From: Faecalibacterium sp. I4-1-79
GTDB taxonomy: Bacteria; Bacillota; Clostridia; Oscillospirales; Ruminococcaceae
Direction of reading: 5' to 3'
Assembly (NCBI RefSeq): GCF_023347235.1
Contig: NZ_CP094467.1
Coordinates: 620,001-684,000 of the forward strand
DNA: 64,000 bases
A program made the position numbers and the translations under genes. Numbering within the stretch: position 1 is the stretch's first letter; each line of letters opens with the position of its first letter. A model generated the notes under the pieces. The model worked only from the letters and a program-made list of their open reading frames with translations, searched no databases and had not been told where the DNA came from. Positions 16,161-24,205 of the stretch are shown piece by piece.

Positions 16161-18068
16161 ATGAAACGCCGCGATTTTATGAAGCTTTCCGCCGCTACCG
16201 CGCTGGGTGCTACCGTAGCCGCTATGGCACCCTCGGCTTTGGCTGCGACAGAGCTGGACCAGACCAACGGAAATCTGCACACTACCGTAGATCGCAAGAC
16301 CGCTGCTATGGGTCTGAGCGATGGCAAGACCTTTGCTTATGACCCGGAGAATCCATATTTGAATGTGAATGTGGGTCTGTTTCATGATGCGCAGGTAATG
16401 GTGGGCGGTCAGAATGTTGGTACTGCTACCTATTACCTGCCCGACGGCATGGATCCCTGGGCGCCGGCAGTTATCGTGCTGACCCCGGACAACACCACCG
16501 CAAAGGCGTTCTCCGGCTCGGTCACAGGCCGTATGTGGCGCACGGTGGCGTGCAAAAATAAGATCGCCGTTGCATTTTTCGGTCCTGAAAACGGCGGCAG
16601 CTGGAACCTTTCCCTGAGCTCTGCCGGTCGTGATGACGCAGCAGCGCTGGATGCACTGTATCAGCTCATGCGCAAGAAGGGTGTTAAGCTATCCGGCGCA
16701 TTCTCCATGGACAAGTCCCACACTGCACTGGTGGGCTACAAGGAGGGCGGCGCAGCCGCTCTGCTGTTCGGCGCTCGCTGGGCAAGCGATTTCAGTTCCA
16801 TCTGCGCCGTGGATGCCGTTGAGGTCCCGGCAGCTTCTCTGGAGGCAGTGGGCGGCGAGTATGTGCTGCCCTTCCCCGGCGACTCCACCCGCGGCGTGCA
16901 GGAGGAAGCCATTGCCGCAAAGACGGTGGATACTCCCGTTTGGTTCGTCCGTTCCAAGGCGGATACTACCAATAAGGCAGCGCTGAAGTTCTATCTGAAC
17001 GCCAATCAGGCTGTGGCAAAGGGAAACGGCGTGTATGTCAGCAGCCGTACAGGCTCTGCCGCCGAGGTGTGGGTCACCGAAAAGGCACAGTGCCCGGCAG
17101 CCATCTGGGAAAAGTTCTCCGGTCAGTTCAAGCGCTTTATGGCACTGCAGCTGCCGGGCCGCGTAGCAAAGGCAGAGGACTTTACCCGTCGGGGCTTTGA
17201 TATCCATGAGGAGTGGGTCAACGGCGAGCTGCGCCGCTGGATGGGCTATGTTCCGTCTACCTACACTGGCAGCAAAAAGGTGCCGCTGGTGCTGGTGATG
17301 CACGGCTACACCGCTTCCATGTATGCCATTGCCGAAGAGTCCCGCTGGTACGAGGTGGCAGAGCAGAATGGCTTTATCGTGGTGTTTGCGCAGGGCCTGG
17401 TACGTCCCGCAGACCTGATGGGCAACATTCCCACCGCCATGTGGCTGGCAGGTCCCTTTGCCGCACTGGCTGGTAAGGATACCGACCCCAGCGTGGATCT
17501 GGAGTTTATCAACAGTCTGCTGGACCGCATGGAGCAGGATTACAGCATAGACACCACCCGTGTGTATGCCACCGGTCACTCCAACGGCAGCCTGATGACT
17601 TGGGCTACCGCCTGCCGCTATGCAAGCCGGTTTGCTGCTATTGCTCCGGTCGGCTATATGCTTACCCCGCTGCCGGAGCTTGACCCCGCTGTTCTGCTGC
17701 CGACATGGGCTTTCCTGGGCGAGTACGACTCGGCAGGTGTGGCAGAGCTGGTGGAGGATAACGGTACGGTGAAGGCGCTGCAGGGCTGGAACGCCCACAA
17801 CGCCACCAACGAGGCAGCTGTTGCAGAAAGCACCTCCTACGATGGCGCTTTTGTGACCAAGAGCTTTATGGGTGGCAACGCTCCGCTGGTGCAGTACACC
17901 GTGGTCAAGGATACCCCTCACGTTTACCTGCAGGAGGAGAGCGTTGCCATCTGGAATGAGTTCTTCTCCCGTTACAGCCGCGGTGCGGACGGCACCCTGT
18001 ACTATCAGGGCAATGCCGTGACCGCCGGTAAGCATCAGCCCAGCGCAGACTGGTACGCTGCAAAATAA
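16161..18068 (+). CDS. Tat-exported PHB-depolymerase-like alpha/beta hydrolase
   Basis: The 635-aa protein starts MKRRDFMKLSAATALGA, a twin-arginine signal (RRDFMK) with a hydrophobic core and an Ala-rich cleavage region near residue 30. The C-terminal half (about residues 355-600) is an esterase of the PHB depolymerase/feruloyl-esterase type: VLVMHGYTASMY (oxyanion region) and the nucleophile elbow ATGHSNGSLM (GHSNG). DTPHVY near residue 580 may supply the catalytic His. The N-terminal half (35-350) resembles a degenerate second alpha/beta-hydrolase fold with FSMDKSHTALVGYKEGG where an elbow would be (GYKEG, no Ser), so it may be a binding or structural duplicate. An extracellular ester substrate, for example an acylated plant polymer, is plausible but unproven. 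Confidence 0.72.
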   Translation: MKRRDFMKLSAATALGATVAAMAPSALAATELDQTNGNLHTTVDRKTAAMGLSDGKTFAYDPENPYLNVNVGLFHDAQVMVGGQNVGTATYYLPDGMDPWAPAVIVLTPDNTTAKAFSGSVTGRMWRTVACKNKIAVAFFGPENGGSWNLSLSSAGRDDAAALDALYQLMRKKGVKLSGAFSMDKSHTALVGYKEGGAAALLFGARWASDFSSICAVDAVEVPAASLEAVGGEYVLPFPGDSTRGVQEEAIAAKTVDTPVWFVRSKADTTNKAALKFYLNANQAVAKGNGVYVSSRTGSAAEVWVTEKAQCPAAIWEKFSGQFKRFMALQLPGRVAKAEDFTRRGFDIHEEWVNGELRRWMGYVPSTYTGSKKVPLVLVMHGYTASMYAIAEESRWYEVAEQNGFIVVFAQGLVRPADLMGNIPTAMWLAGPFAALAGKDTDPSVDLEFINSLLDRMEQDYSIDTTRVYATGHSNGSLMTWATACRYASRFAAIAPVGYMLTPLPELDPAVLLPTWAFLGEYDSAGVAELVEDNGTVKALQGWNAHNATNEAAVAESTSYDGAFVTKSFMGGNAPLVQYTVVKDTPHVYLQEESVAIWNEFFSRYSRGADGTLYYQGNAVTAGKHQPSADWYAAK

Positions 18069-18112
18069 GCTGACAATGCCCGCCGCGCGGCGGTACAGAA
18101 GCTTTATATCTC

Positions 18113-18153
18113 GGGACACCGGAACGTCTGCGGACGCTCCTGTGTCCCTTTTT
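18113..18153 (+). terminator. Terminator after the esterase gene
   Basis: GGGACAC pairs with GTGTCCC, with inner helix GCGGACGC region, followed by TTTTT. Confidence 0.75.
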
Positions 18154-18203
18154 ATGTTTTGCGGCGGCTTGTGTTAAGTTTTTGAAAATTCGTGCCGGGG
18201 GCT

Positions 18204-18233
18204 TTGCAAATCCCGGTGGGTTTATGCTATATT
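18204..18233 (+). promoter_or_regulatory. Promoter of the ABC exporter operon
   Basis: TTGCAA, 18-nt spacer, TATATT with an extended TG, 42 nt before the ATG at 18276. Confidence 0.6.
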
Positions 18234-18275
18234 TAAGTTGAAATACTTTGCATTCCGACAGAAAGGAAAAACGCC

Positions 18276-18980
18276 ATGGAGCATTTTGTGGAGTTTGAAG
18301 ATGTCTGTAAATATTACCAGACCGGCAGTGTGAAGATCGCTGCCGCAGACCACCTGAATTTCTATGTGGACAAGGGCGAGTTCTGCATCATCGTGGGGCC
18401 CTCCGGCGCGGGTAAGACCACCCTGCTGAACATTCTGGGCGGCATGGACAGCTGCGACGAGGGCAACGTCTGGCTGGACGGCCGCAACGTGAGCCGCTTT
18501 TCCGCCCGGGAGTTGACCACCTACCGCCGGTATGACGTGGGCTTTGTGTTCCAGTTCTACAACTTGGTGCAGAACCTGACCGCGCTGGAAAACGTGGAGC
18601 TTGCCAGTGAGATCTGCCGCGACCCGCTGGACCCCGCCGAGACCTTGCGCAGCGTGGGTCTGGGCGAGCGGCTGAACAACTTTCCGGCGCAGCTTTCCGG
18701 CGGCGAGCAGCAGCGGGTGTCCATTGCCCGCGCACTGGCCAAAAACCCCAAGCTGCTGCTCTGCGACGAGCCCACCGGTGCGCTGGACTACCGCACCGGC
18801 AAACAGGTGCTGGGCCTTTTGCAGGATACCTGCCGCAAGACCGGACGCACCGTCATTGTTATTACCCATAACACGGCACTGACCGGTATGGCTGACCGCA
18901 TCATTCAGGTGCGCAGCGGCCGCATCGTGTCCAATCGGGTCAACGAGCACCCGGTGCCGGTGGAACAGATCGAGTGGTGA
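18276..18980 (+). CDS. ABC transporter ATP-binding protein, MacB/LolD type
   Basis: The 234-aa ATPase has Walker [11 protein letters not shown] (residues 38-47), Q-loop [16 protein letters not shown], signature [15 protein letters not shown], Walker [13 protein letters not shown] and the switch HN in VITHNTAL. This subgroup powers FtsX-type permeases used for lipoprotein, peptide or drug efflux and for cell-envelope signalling. The stop overlaps the permease start, so the pair is translationally coupled. Confidence 0.93.
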   Translation: MEHFVEFEDVCKYYQTGSVKIAAADHLNFYVDKGEFCIIVGPSGAGKTTLLNILGGMDSCDEGNVWLDGRNVSRFSARELTTYRRYDVGFVFQFYNLVQNLTALENVELASEICRDPLDPAETLRSVGLGERLNNFPAQLSGGEQQRVSIARALAKNPKLLLCDEPTGALDYRTGKQVLGLLQDTCRKTGRTVIVITHNTALTGMADRIIQVRSGRIVSNRVNEHPVPVEQIEW

Positions 18981-21900
18981 GTACTGTGCAGAAAAGTTAC
19001 CGCAAAAATATCCTGCGCGAGATGAAAAGCAGCATCAGCCGGGTGGTGTCCCTGTTTGGCATCGTGGCGCTGGGGGTGATGATGCTCACCGGCCTGATGT
19101 GCATTGCCCCCGATATGCGCACCGCTGCCCAGAAGTACTATGTGCAGCAGAATGTGTTCGACCTGCGGGTGCTGTCCACCCTTGGCCTCAGTCAGAGCGA
19201 TATCGACGCCATTGCCGCTGTGGACGGGGTAGACGCCGTGCAGGCGGTGAAGTATCAGGACGTGGAAGGACACTGGACAGGGGACGAGCAGACCACGGTG
19301 GCGCGGCTGTATCAGCTGCCTGCCGACCCGCAGGCTGATACGCCGGAGAACATGAACCGTCTGGTGCTGCTGTCCGGCCGGATGCCGGAAGCTGCCGGGG
19401 AGTGCGTGGTGCATGTGATGGGCCACGGCAGCCCGGTGGAGCTGGGCACCCAGCTGACCCTGCCGGAAGAGACCGAGGGGGTCAGCGGGCAGGTGTTCAC
19501 GGTGGTGGGCACGGTGCAGGACCCGCTGCATTTTTCCTCCGATTCCGAGAGCAGCACCGTGGGCGATGGTCAGCTGGACTGCATCCTGTTTGTGCCGGAG
19601 GGCACTTTGACCGCAGATTATTATACGGCGTGCTATATCAAGGCGGAAAACGCCGGACTGTATTGTAATTATTCCGATGAATATCAGGCGGCCGTGGATG
19701 CCGTAGCGGAAAAGCTCAAGGCCATCCAGAGCGTGCAGTGCACCGCCCGGCGGGAAGAGCTGATGGACACCGCCAACAACAAGCTGACCGAAGCGCGCGC
19801 GGAGTACGACAGCCAGAAGGCCGAAGCCGAGCGTCAGTTCGCTGAAGCCGAGGCAAAGCTTGCGGACGCACAGGCACAGCTGGATGCCGCCAAGGCGCAG
19901 CTGGAAGCCGGGGAAAAGGAGCTTGCTGCCCAGAAGGCTGCCCTGCCGGACACCATGCAGAGCGGTGCCGACAAGCTGGTGAGCAGCGAGGAGCAGGTGC
20001 TGGAATTTGAGGAACAGTTACAGCAAATCGAGATGCTGGTCAACCTGAAAAAGGTGGCAGACCCCCTGCTGACCTACGCGGAAGCTGCCCTGCGCAACGC
20101 CGAAAAGGCGCTGGACGAGGCCGAGCCGGAGGACGAGGACTATATTGAACTGCGGGATGCGCTGGCAAAGGCGCAGGCCGCTTACGACAACATCTATAAC
20201 CAGCTGCAAGGCTATCAGCAGCAGCTGGATGCAGGCAAGCGGCAGATGTACAAGCAGGGGCTGATCTCCTCGCCAAACCTTTCCAACGACCAGCTGGTGA
20301 CCGAAGCCAAGGCTGCGCTGCGCAAGATGAAATTGCAGCTTTTGCAGGGGCAATTGCAGCTGACCACCGGCACAGCCAGCGCCTACACCCAGTTCGATGC
20401 CGCACAAAAGCAGCTGGAAGAGGGCTGGGCAGAATATAACGCCGGGCAGACCCAGCTGGAAGAATCCCGTACCGAGTACGAGAGCCAGAAGGCCGAGGCA
20501 GAGCAGAAGCTGGCAGACGGCCTTGCCCAGCTGAACGATGCCGAAGAGCAGGTGAGCCAGATCAAAAAGGGCGAGTGGTATGTGCTGGACCGCACCTCCA
20601 CCATGAGCTGCGTCACCTTTGCCCAGTACGCCGACCGCATGGACGCCATTGCCCGGGTGTTCCCGGTGTTCTTCTTCCTTGTGGCGGCGCTGGTGGCTAC
20701 CACCACCATGACTCGTATGGTGGACGAGAACCGCCTGCAGATGGGCACTTTAAAGGCGCTGGGCTACTCCAACTTCAGCATCGCGGGCAAGTATTTGTTC
20801 TACGCGTTGCTGGCCACTATTCTGGGCAGCATCGTCGGCATGGTGGTGGGCTTTGTGGTGTTCCCCATCATTATCTGGAACGCCTATCAACTGGTGTTCA
20901 CCCTGCCCACCTTCACCCTGTACTTCTACCCGGGCATGGCAGCTGCCAGCGTGGGCATCAGCGCTGCCGTCATCGGCTTTGCCACATGGTACGCCTGCCG
21001 TTCCAGTCTGGCGGAAAAGACCGCAGCTTTGCTGCTGCCCCGGGCTCCCGTGGCGGGCAAGCGCATCCTGATGGAGCGCATCACCCCGCTGTGGTCCCGG
21101 ATGTCCTTCTCCCAAAAAACCACCGCCCGCAACCTGTTCCGGTATAAAAAGCGGTTCTTCATGACCGTGCTGGGCGTGGCGGGCTGCACCGCGCTGCTGC
21201 TCATCGGCTTTGGCATACAGGATTCCCTGCTGCCCATCGTCACAAAGCAGTCTACGGAGCTGACCCACAACGATATGTCCATCACCCTCAGCGACCCCAA
21301 AGCCCTGACCATGGAGCAGGGGCTGGCAGAGGAGCTGGACAGCAACAGCGCCGTGCAGAACTGGGGCGCGGTGTATACCAAATCCACTACCATCTACAAT
21401 ACCGAAGGCGAGAGTGCAAGCGTGAGCATCGTGGCTGCGGCCAAGGACAGCGACCTGACCCGGTACGTCACCTTCCGCACCCGCAAGGGACACAAGGCCA
21501 TCAGCTTTGACAGCGGCAGCGCCATCCTGACCGAAAAGACCGCCGAGAACTTGGGCCTGCACACCGGTGATACCTTCTGGGTGGAAAACGCCGAGGGCAT
21601 CCGGGTGGAGCTGACCCTGACCGGCATCACGGAAAACTATATGTTCACCCGGCTGTACCTCCCCCGCGCGCAGCTGGAAAGCCTGCTGGGCACGGCAGAC
21701 ATCCCGTGGAACACGGTCTACGGGCAGACCACCTGCACCGATGCTGCCGGGTATAACGCCCTGCGCACCGACCTGCTGGACTGCAACTATGTCAGCAGCA
21801 TCAGCTTTACCGAGGACACCACCGAACTGTTCGATAACCTCATCGTCAGTCTGGGCTATGTGGTGGTGCTGATCATCATCTGCGCGGCGGCGCTGGCGGC

Positions 21901-22252
21901 AGTGGTGCTGTATAACCTGATCAGCGTCAACCTTGGGGAGCGCAAAAAGGAGCTGGCGACCATCAAGGTGCTGGGCTTCTACGATCAGGAAGTGTACCGC
22001 TACATCTTCCGCGAGATCGAGCTGCTGGCGCTTATCGGCTCCGGCGTGGGTCTGGCGCTGGGGGTGCCGCTGCACAAGTTCATCGTGCTGACCGTGGAGA
22101 TGGATCAGCTCATGTTCATCCGCACCATTGCGCCCCGCAGCTACCTGCTGGCGGTGGCGCTGACCATGGTGTTTACCGTGGTGGTCTGCTTTGTGATGCG
22201 GCGGCACGTCCGAAGCATCAGCATGGTGGAAAGCATGAAAGCCCCGGAGTAA
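18974..22252 (+). CDS. FtsX-like ABC transporter permease with long periplasm-side coiled coil
   Basis: The 1092-aa permease starts at GTG 18974 (GTG 18977 is equally possible), overlapping the ATPase stop. The order is: TM1 (about 20-42), an extracytoplasmic domain, a long heptad-rich coiled coil at about residues 260-535 rich in Ala/Glu/Gln/Lys (for example AEAKLADAQAQLDAAKAQLE), three FtsX TM helices (about 560-690), a second extracytoplasmic domain (about 730-940) and a last TM trio ending RHVRSISMVESMKAPE. Two FtsX domains place it in the large clostridial permease group. The coiled coil probably reaches into or across the wall to a partner or substrate, which is unknown. Confidence 0.88.
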   Translation: MVSTVQKSYRKNILREMKSSISRVVSLFGIVALGVMMLTGLMCIAPDMRTAAQKYYVQQNVFDLRVLSTLGLSQSDIDAIAAVDGVDAVQAVKYQDVEGHWTGDEQTTVARLYQLPADPQADTPENMNRLVLLSGRMPEAAGECVVHVMGHGSPVELGTQLTLPEETEGVSGQVFTVVGTVQDPLHFSSDSESSTVGDGQLDCILFVPEGTLTADYYTACYIKAENAGLYCNYSDEYQAAVDAVAEKLKAIQSVQCTARREELMDTANNKLTEARAEYDSQKAEAERQFAEAEAKLADAQAQLDAAKAQLEAGEKELAAQKAALPDTMQSGADKLVSSEEQVLEFEEQLQQIEMLVNLKKVADPLLTYAEAALRNAEKALDEAEPEDEDYIELRDALAKAQAAYDNIYNQLQGYQQQLDAGKRQMYKQGLISSPNLSNDQLVTEAKAALRKMKLQLLQGQLQLTTGTASAYTQFDAAQKQLEEGWAEYNAGQTQLEESRTEYESQKAEAEQKLADGLAQLNDAEEQVSQIKKGEWYVLDRTSTMSCVTFAQYADRMDAIARVFPVFFFLVAALVATTTMTRMVDENRLQMGTLKALGYSNFSIAGKYLFYALLATILGSIVGMVVGFVVFPIIIWNAYQLVFTLPTFTLYFYPGMAAASVGISAAVIGFATWYACRSSLAEKTAALLLPRAPVAGKRILMERITPLWSRMSFSQKTTARNLFRYKKRFFMTVLGVAGCTALLLIGFGIQDSLLPIVTKQSTELTHNDMSITLSDPKALTMEQGLAEELDSNSAVQNWGAVYTKSTTIYNTEGESASVSIVAAAKDSDLTRYVTFRTRKGHKAISFDSGSAILTEKTAENLGLHTGDTFWVENAEGIRVELTLTGITENYMFTRLYLPRAQLESLLGTADIPWNTVYGQTTCTDAAGYNALRTDLLDCNYVSSISFTEDTTELFDNLIVSLGYVVVLIIICAAALAAVVLYNLISVNLGERKKELATIKVLGFYDQEVYRYIFREIELLALIGSGVGLALGVPLHKFIVLTVEMDQLMFIRTIAPRSYLLAVALTMVFTVVVCFVMRRHVRSISMVESMKAPE

Positions 22253-22389
22253 TGTTTACAACACATTCATAAAATAAGCATAATTTCGCGGGATTTTTGG
22301 GGTATCATAAAGTCACCGGGAGGGGGAAAACCGCAAGCCCCCTCTTAGGGACATGATTCCTCCTATACCCCAAACCAAATACCGCAAAA

Positions 22390-22433
22390 GGCCGCGCCTC
22401 GTCTGAACCAGCAGATGGGGCGCGGCTGTTTTT
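22390..22433 (+). terminator. Terminator after the ABC exporter operon
   Basis: GCCGCGCC(TCGTCT) pairs with (AGATGG)GGCGCGGC, followed by GTTTTTG. The 138 nt between the permease stop and this hairpin also hold a smaller stem (AGGGGG/CCCCCT at 22321-22346) and no ORF; a short RNA is possible but unsupported. Confidence 0.8.
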
Positions 22434-22463
22434 GTAAGGGCTGCGGCCTCTTTTCAACTGCAC

Positions 22464-22510
22464 AAAAAAAGCACCCCCTGCGGCCTGTACGGGCAGACCG
22501 CAGGGGGTGC
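22464..22510 (-). terminator. Terminator of the purine permease gene
   Basis: A perfect 13-bp stem GCACCCCCTGCGG / CCGCAGGGGGTGC; on the minus strand it is followed by seven T residues. Confidence 0.9.
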
Positions 22511-22535
22511 TTGGCTTTTTTAGACGCTCAGGGAA

Positions 22536-23906
22536 TTAAAGGCACACGTACTTGAGGATGAACAGCACGGTGAGCACATACATCAGCGGGCTGATCTTCT
22601 TCTCCTTGGCCTTGCCGGTGATCACATTGATGATGGTCCAGGAAATGATGCCGATGGCGATACCCTCGGAGATGCTGTAAGCAGTGGGCATAGCCAGAAT
22701 GGTCAGGAAGGCGGGGATGCCCTCGCTGGGATCATTGAAGTCGATCTTGATGGCAGAGCCCATCATGTAGAAGCCCACGATGATCAGAGCCGGAGCGGTA
22801 GCAAAGCTGGGAATGGTGAGGAACAGCGGGCTGAAGATGGTAGCCAGCAGGAACAGCACGCCGGTGGTCATAGCGGTCAGACCGGTGCGGCCGCCCTCGG
22901 TAACGCCGGAGGCGCTCTCCACGAAGGTGGTGGTGGTGGAAGTGCCCAGCACAGCGCCCACGCAGGTGCCGATGGAATCCGCCATCAGTGCGCCCTTGAT
23001 GTTGGGCAGACGGCCGTCCTCGTCCAGCATATCAGCCTTGGAGGCCACGCCGATCAGGGTGCCCAGCGTGTCGAACAGATCCACGAACAGGAAGGAGAAC
23101 ATCACGGCGAAGAAGTTCAGCAGGCCGACACCGGAGAAGTCGGTCTTGAACACCTGACCAAAGGTCTCGCCCAGTGCGGAGAAGTCGAAGCTGACAAAGG
23201 CGGTGGGGATGACGGAGTACATGCCGGCTTCCACATCGGGGACGTAGATGCCGGTCAGCTCGCACACGATGCCCAGCAGCCAGGTGATCAGGATGCCGTA
23301 CAGGATGCCGCCCTTGACCTTTTTGACCAGCAGGATGGCGGTAATGACCACGCCCAGCAGAGCCAGAATAGCGCCCACGCCAACGCTGTGGAAGGTTGCG
23401 CCCTTGAAGTGCTGGTAGGTGACCAGCGTGGAATCGCTGTTGACGATCAGCTTGGCGTTCTGCAGGCCAACGAAGGCCACAAACAGGCCAATGCCCACGC
23501 TGACGGCGCTCTTCAGGGTCATGGGAATGGCATTGAAGATGCCCTCGCGCACATTGGTCAGGGACAGTGCGATGAAGATGACACCCTCAACAAAGACGGC
23601 CATCAGGGCCAGCTGCCAGCTGTAACCCATGGTCAGCACGACCGTGTAGGCAAAGTAGGCGTTCAGGCCCATGCCGGGAGCCAGTGCAAAGGGGTAGTTG
23701 GCCAGCACAGCCATCAGTGCGGTGGCAATAAAGGATGCCAGCGCGGTGGCGATCAGCACAGCCTTGGAATCCATGCCCGCAGCGGACAGGATGTTGGGGT
23801 TGACGGCAAGGATGTAAGCCATGGTCATGAAGGTGGTGATACCGGCCATGATCTCGGTCTTTACATCGGTGTGGTTTTCTTTCAGGTGAAAGAACTTTTC
23901 TAACAT
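22536..23906 (-). CDS. AzgA-type NCS2 family purine permease
   Basis: The 456-aa membrane protein belongs to the AzgA (guanine/hypoxanthine/adenine) proton symporter branch of NCS2. Visible family blocks are EIMAGITTFMTMAYILAVNP near the start, LAPGMGLNAYFAYTVV (TM3), FVDLFDTLGTLIGVA and the signature GTSTTTTFVESASGVTEGGR with TGLTA following. About 12-14 TM helices are expected. The start at 23906 follows AGGAGG; the longer open frame crosses the promoter. It probably imports nucleobases for salvage. No purine riboswitch is visible in its leader, only a hairpin. Confidence 0.92.
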   Translation of the reverse strand: MLEKFFHLKENHTDVKTEIMAGITTFMTMAYILAVNPNILSAAGMDSKAVLIATALASFIATALMAVLANYPFALAPGMGLNAYFAYTVVLTMGYSWQLALMAVFVEGVIFIALSLTNVREGIFNAIPMTLKSAVSVGIGLFVAFVGLQNAKLIVNSDSTLVTYQHFKGATFHSVGVGAILALLGVVITAILLVKKVKGGILYGILITWLLGIVCELTGIYVPDVEAGMYSVIPTAFVSFDFSALGETFGQVFKTDFSGVGLLNFFAVMFSFLFVDLFDTLGTLIGVASKADMLDEDGRLPNIKGALMADSIGTCVGAVLGTSTTTTFVESASGVTEGGRTGLTAMTTGVLFLLATIFSPLFLTIPSFATAPALIIVGFYMMGSAIKIDFNDPSEGIPAFLTILAMPTAYSISEGIAIGIISWTIINVITGKAKEKKISPLMYVLTVLFILKYVCL

Positions 23907-23933
23907 GAGAAACCTCCTGCTTCCAATAAAACA

Positions 23934-23957
23934 CTCCGCCGGTTGCGGACGGCGGAG
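23934..23957 (-). promoter_or_regulatory. 5'-UTR hairpin of the purine permease mRNA
   Basis: CTCCGCCG and CGGCGGAG form an 8-bp stem with an 8-nt loop directly behind the predicted transcription start. It may protect the 5' end; it is not a known riboswitch class. Confidence 0.5.
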
Positions 23958-23971
23958 AAAGAACAGCTTCC

Positions 23972-24000
23972 ATTCTATCAGCTGAAAACGTTTTTGTCCA
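23972..24000 (-). promoter_or_regulatory. Promoter of the purine permease gene
   Basis: Minus-strand TGGACA, 17-nt spacer, TAGAAT with extended TG. Confidence 0.7.
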
Positions 24001-24133
24001 CACCGGAAACACACAAATTTCGCAATTTGTTCAAATTTTCTTAAATGAGTATGACTTATCTCACAAAAAATCTGGCTTTTTTTGGTAGTTTGGACGGAAT
24101 GCAGGCAATTTGTGCAGAAAAAGTGTGTGTGGG

Positions 24134-24175
24134 AAAAAGTAGTTCCGAAACACCCTGCGGGTGTTTCGGAACTAC
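24134..24175 (-). terminator. Terminator of the M16C peptidase gene
   Basis: A 16-bp stem GTAGTTCCGAAACACC / GGTGTTTCGGAACTAC, with a T run on the minus strand after it. Confidence 0.88.
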
Positions 24176-24205
24176 AAATAAAATATTTTTACAAATGACC
24201 GGCGC

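Noticed and set aside
22253-22389. Small regulatory RNA after the ABC permease gene
   Set aside because: A short hairpin and weak promoter words exist, but spacing is poor and nothing matches a known RNA class.
23906-24050. Purine riboswitch before the AzgA-type permease
   Set aside because: Expected in some Firmicutes, but no purine-aptamer core or kissing loops are visible; only one plain hairpin is present.
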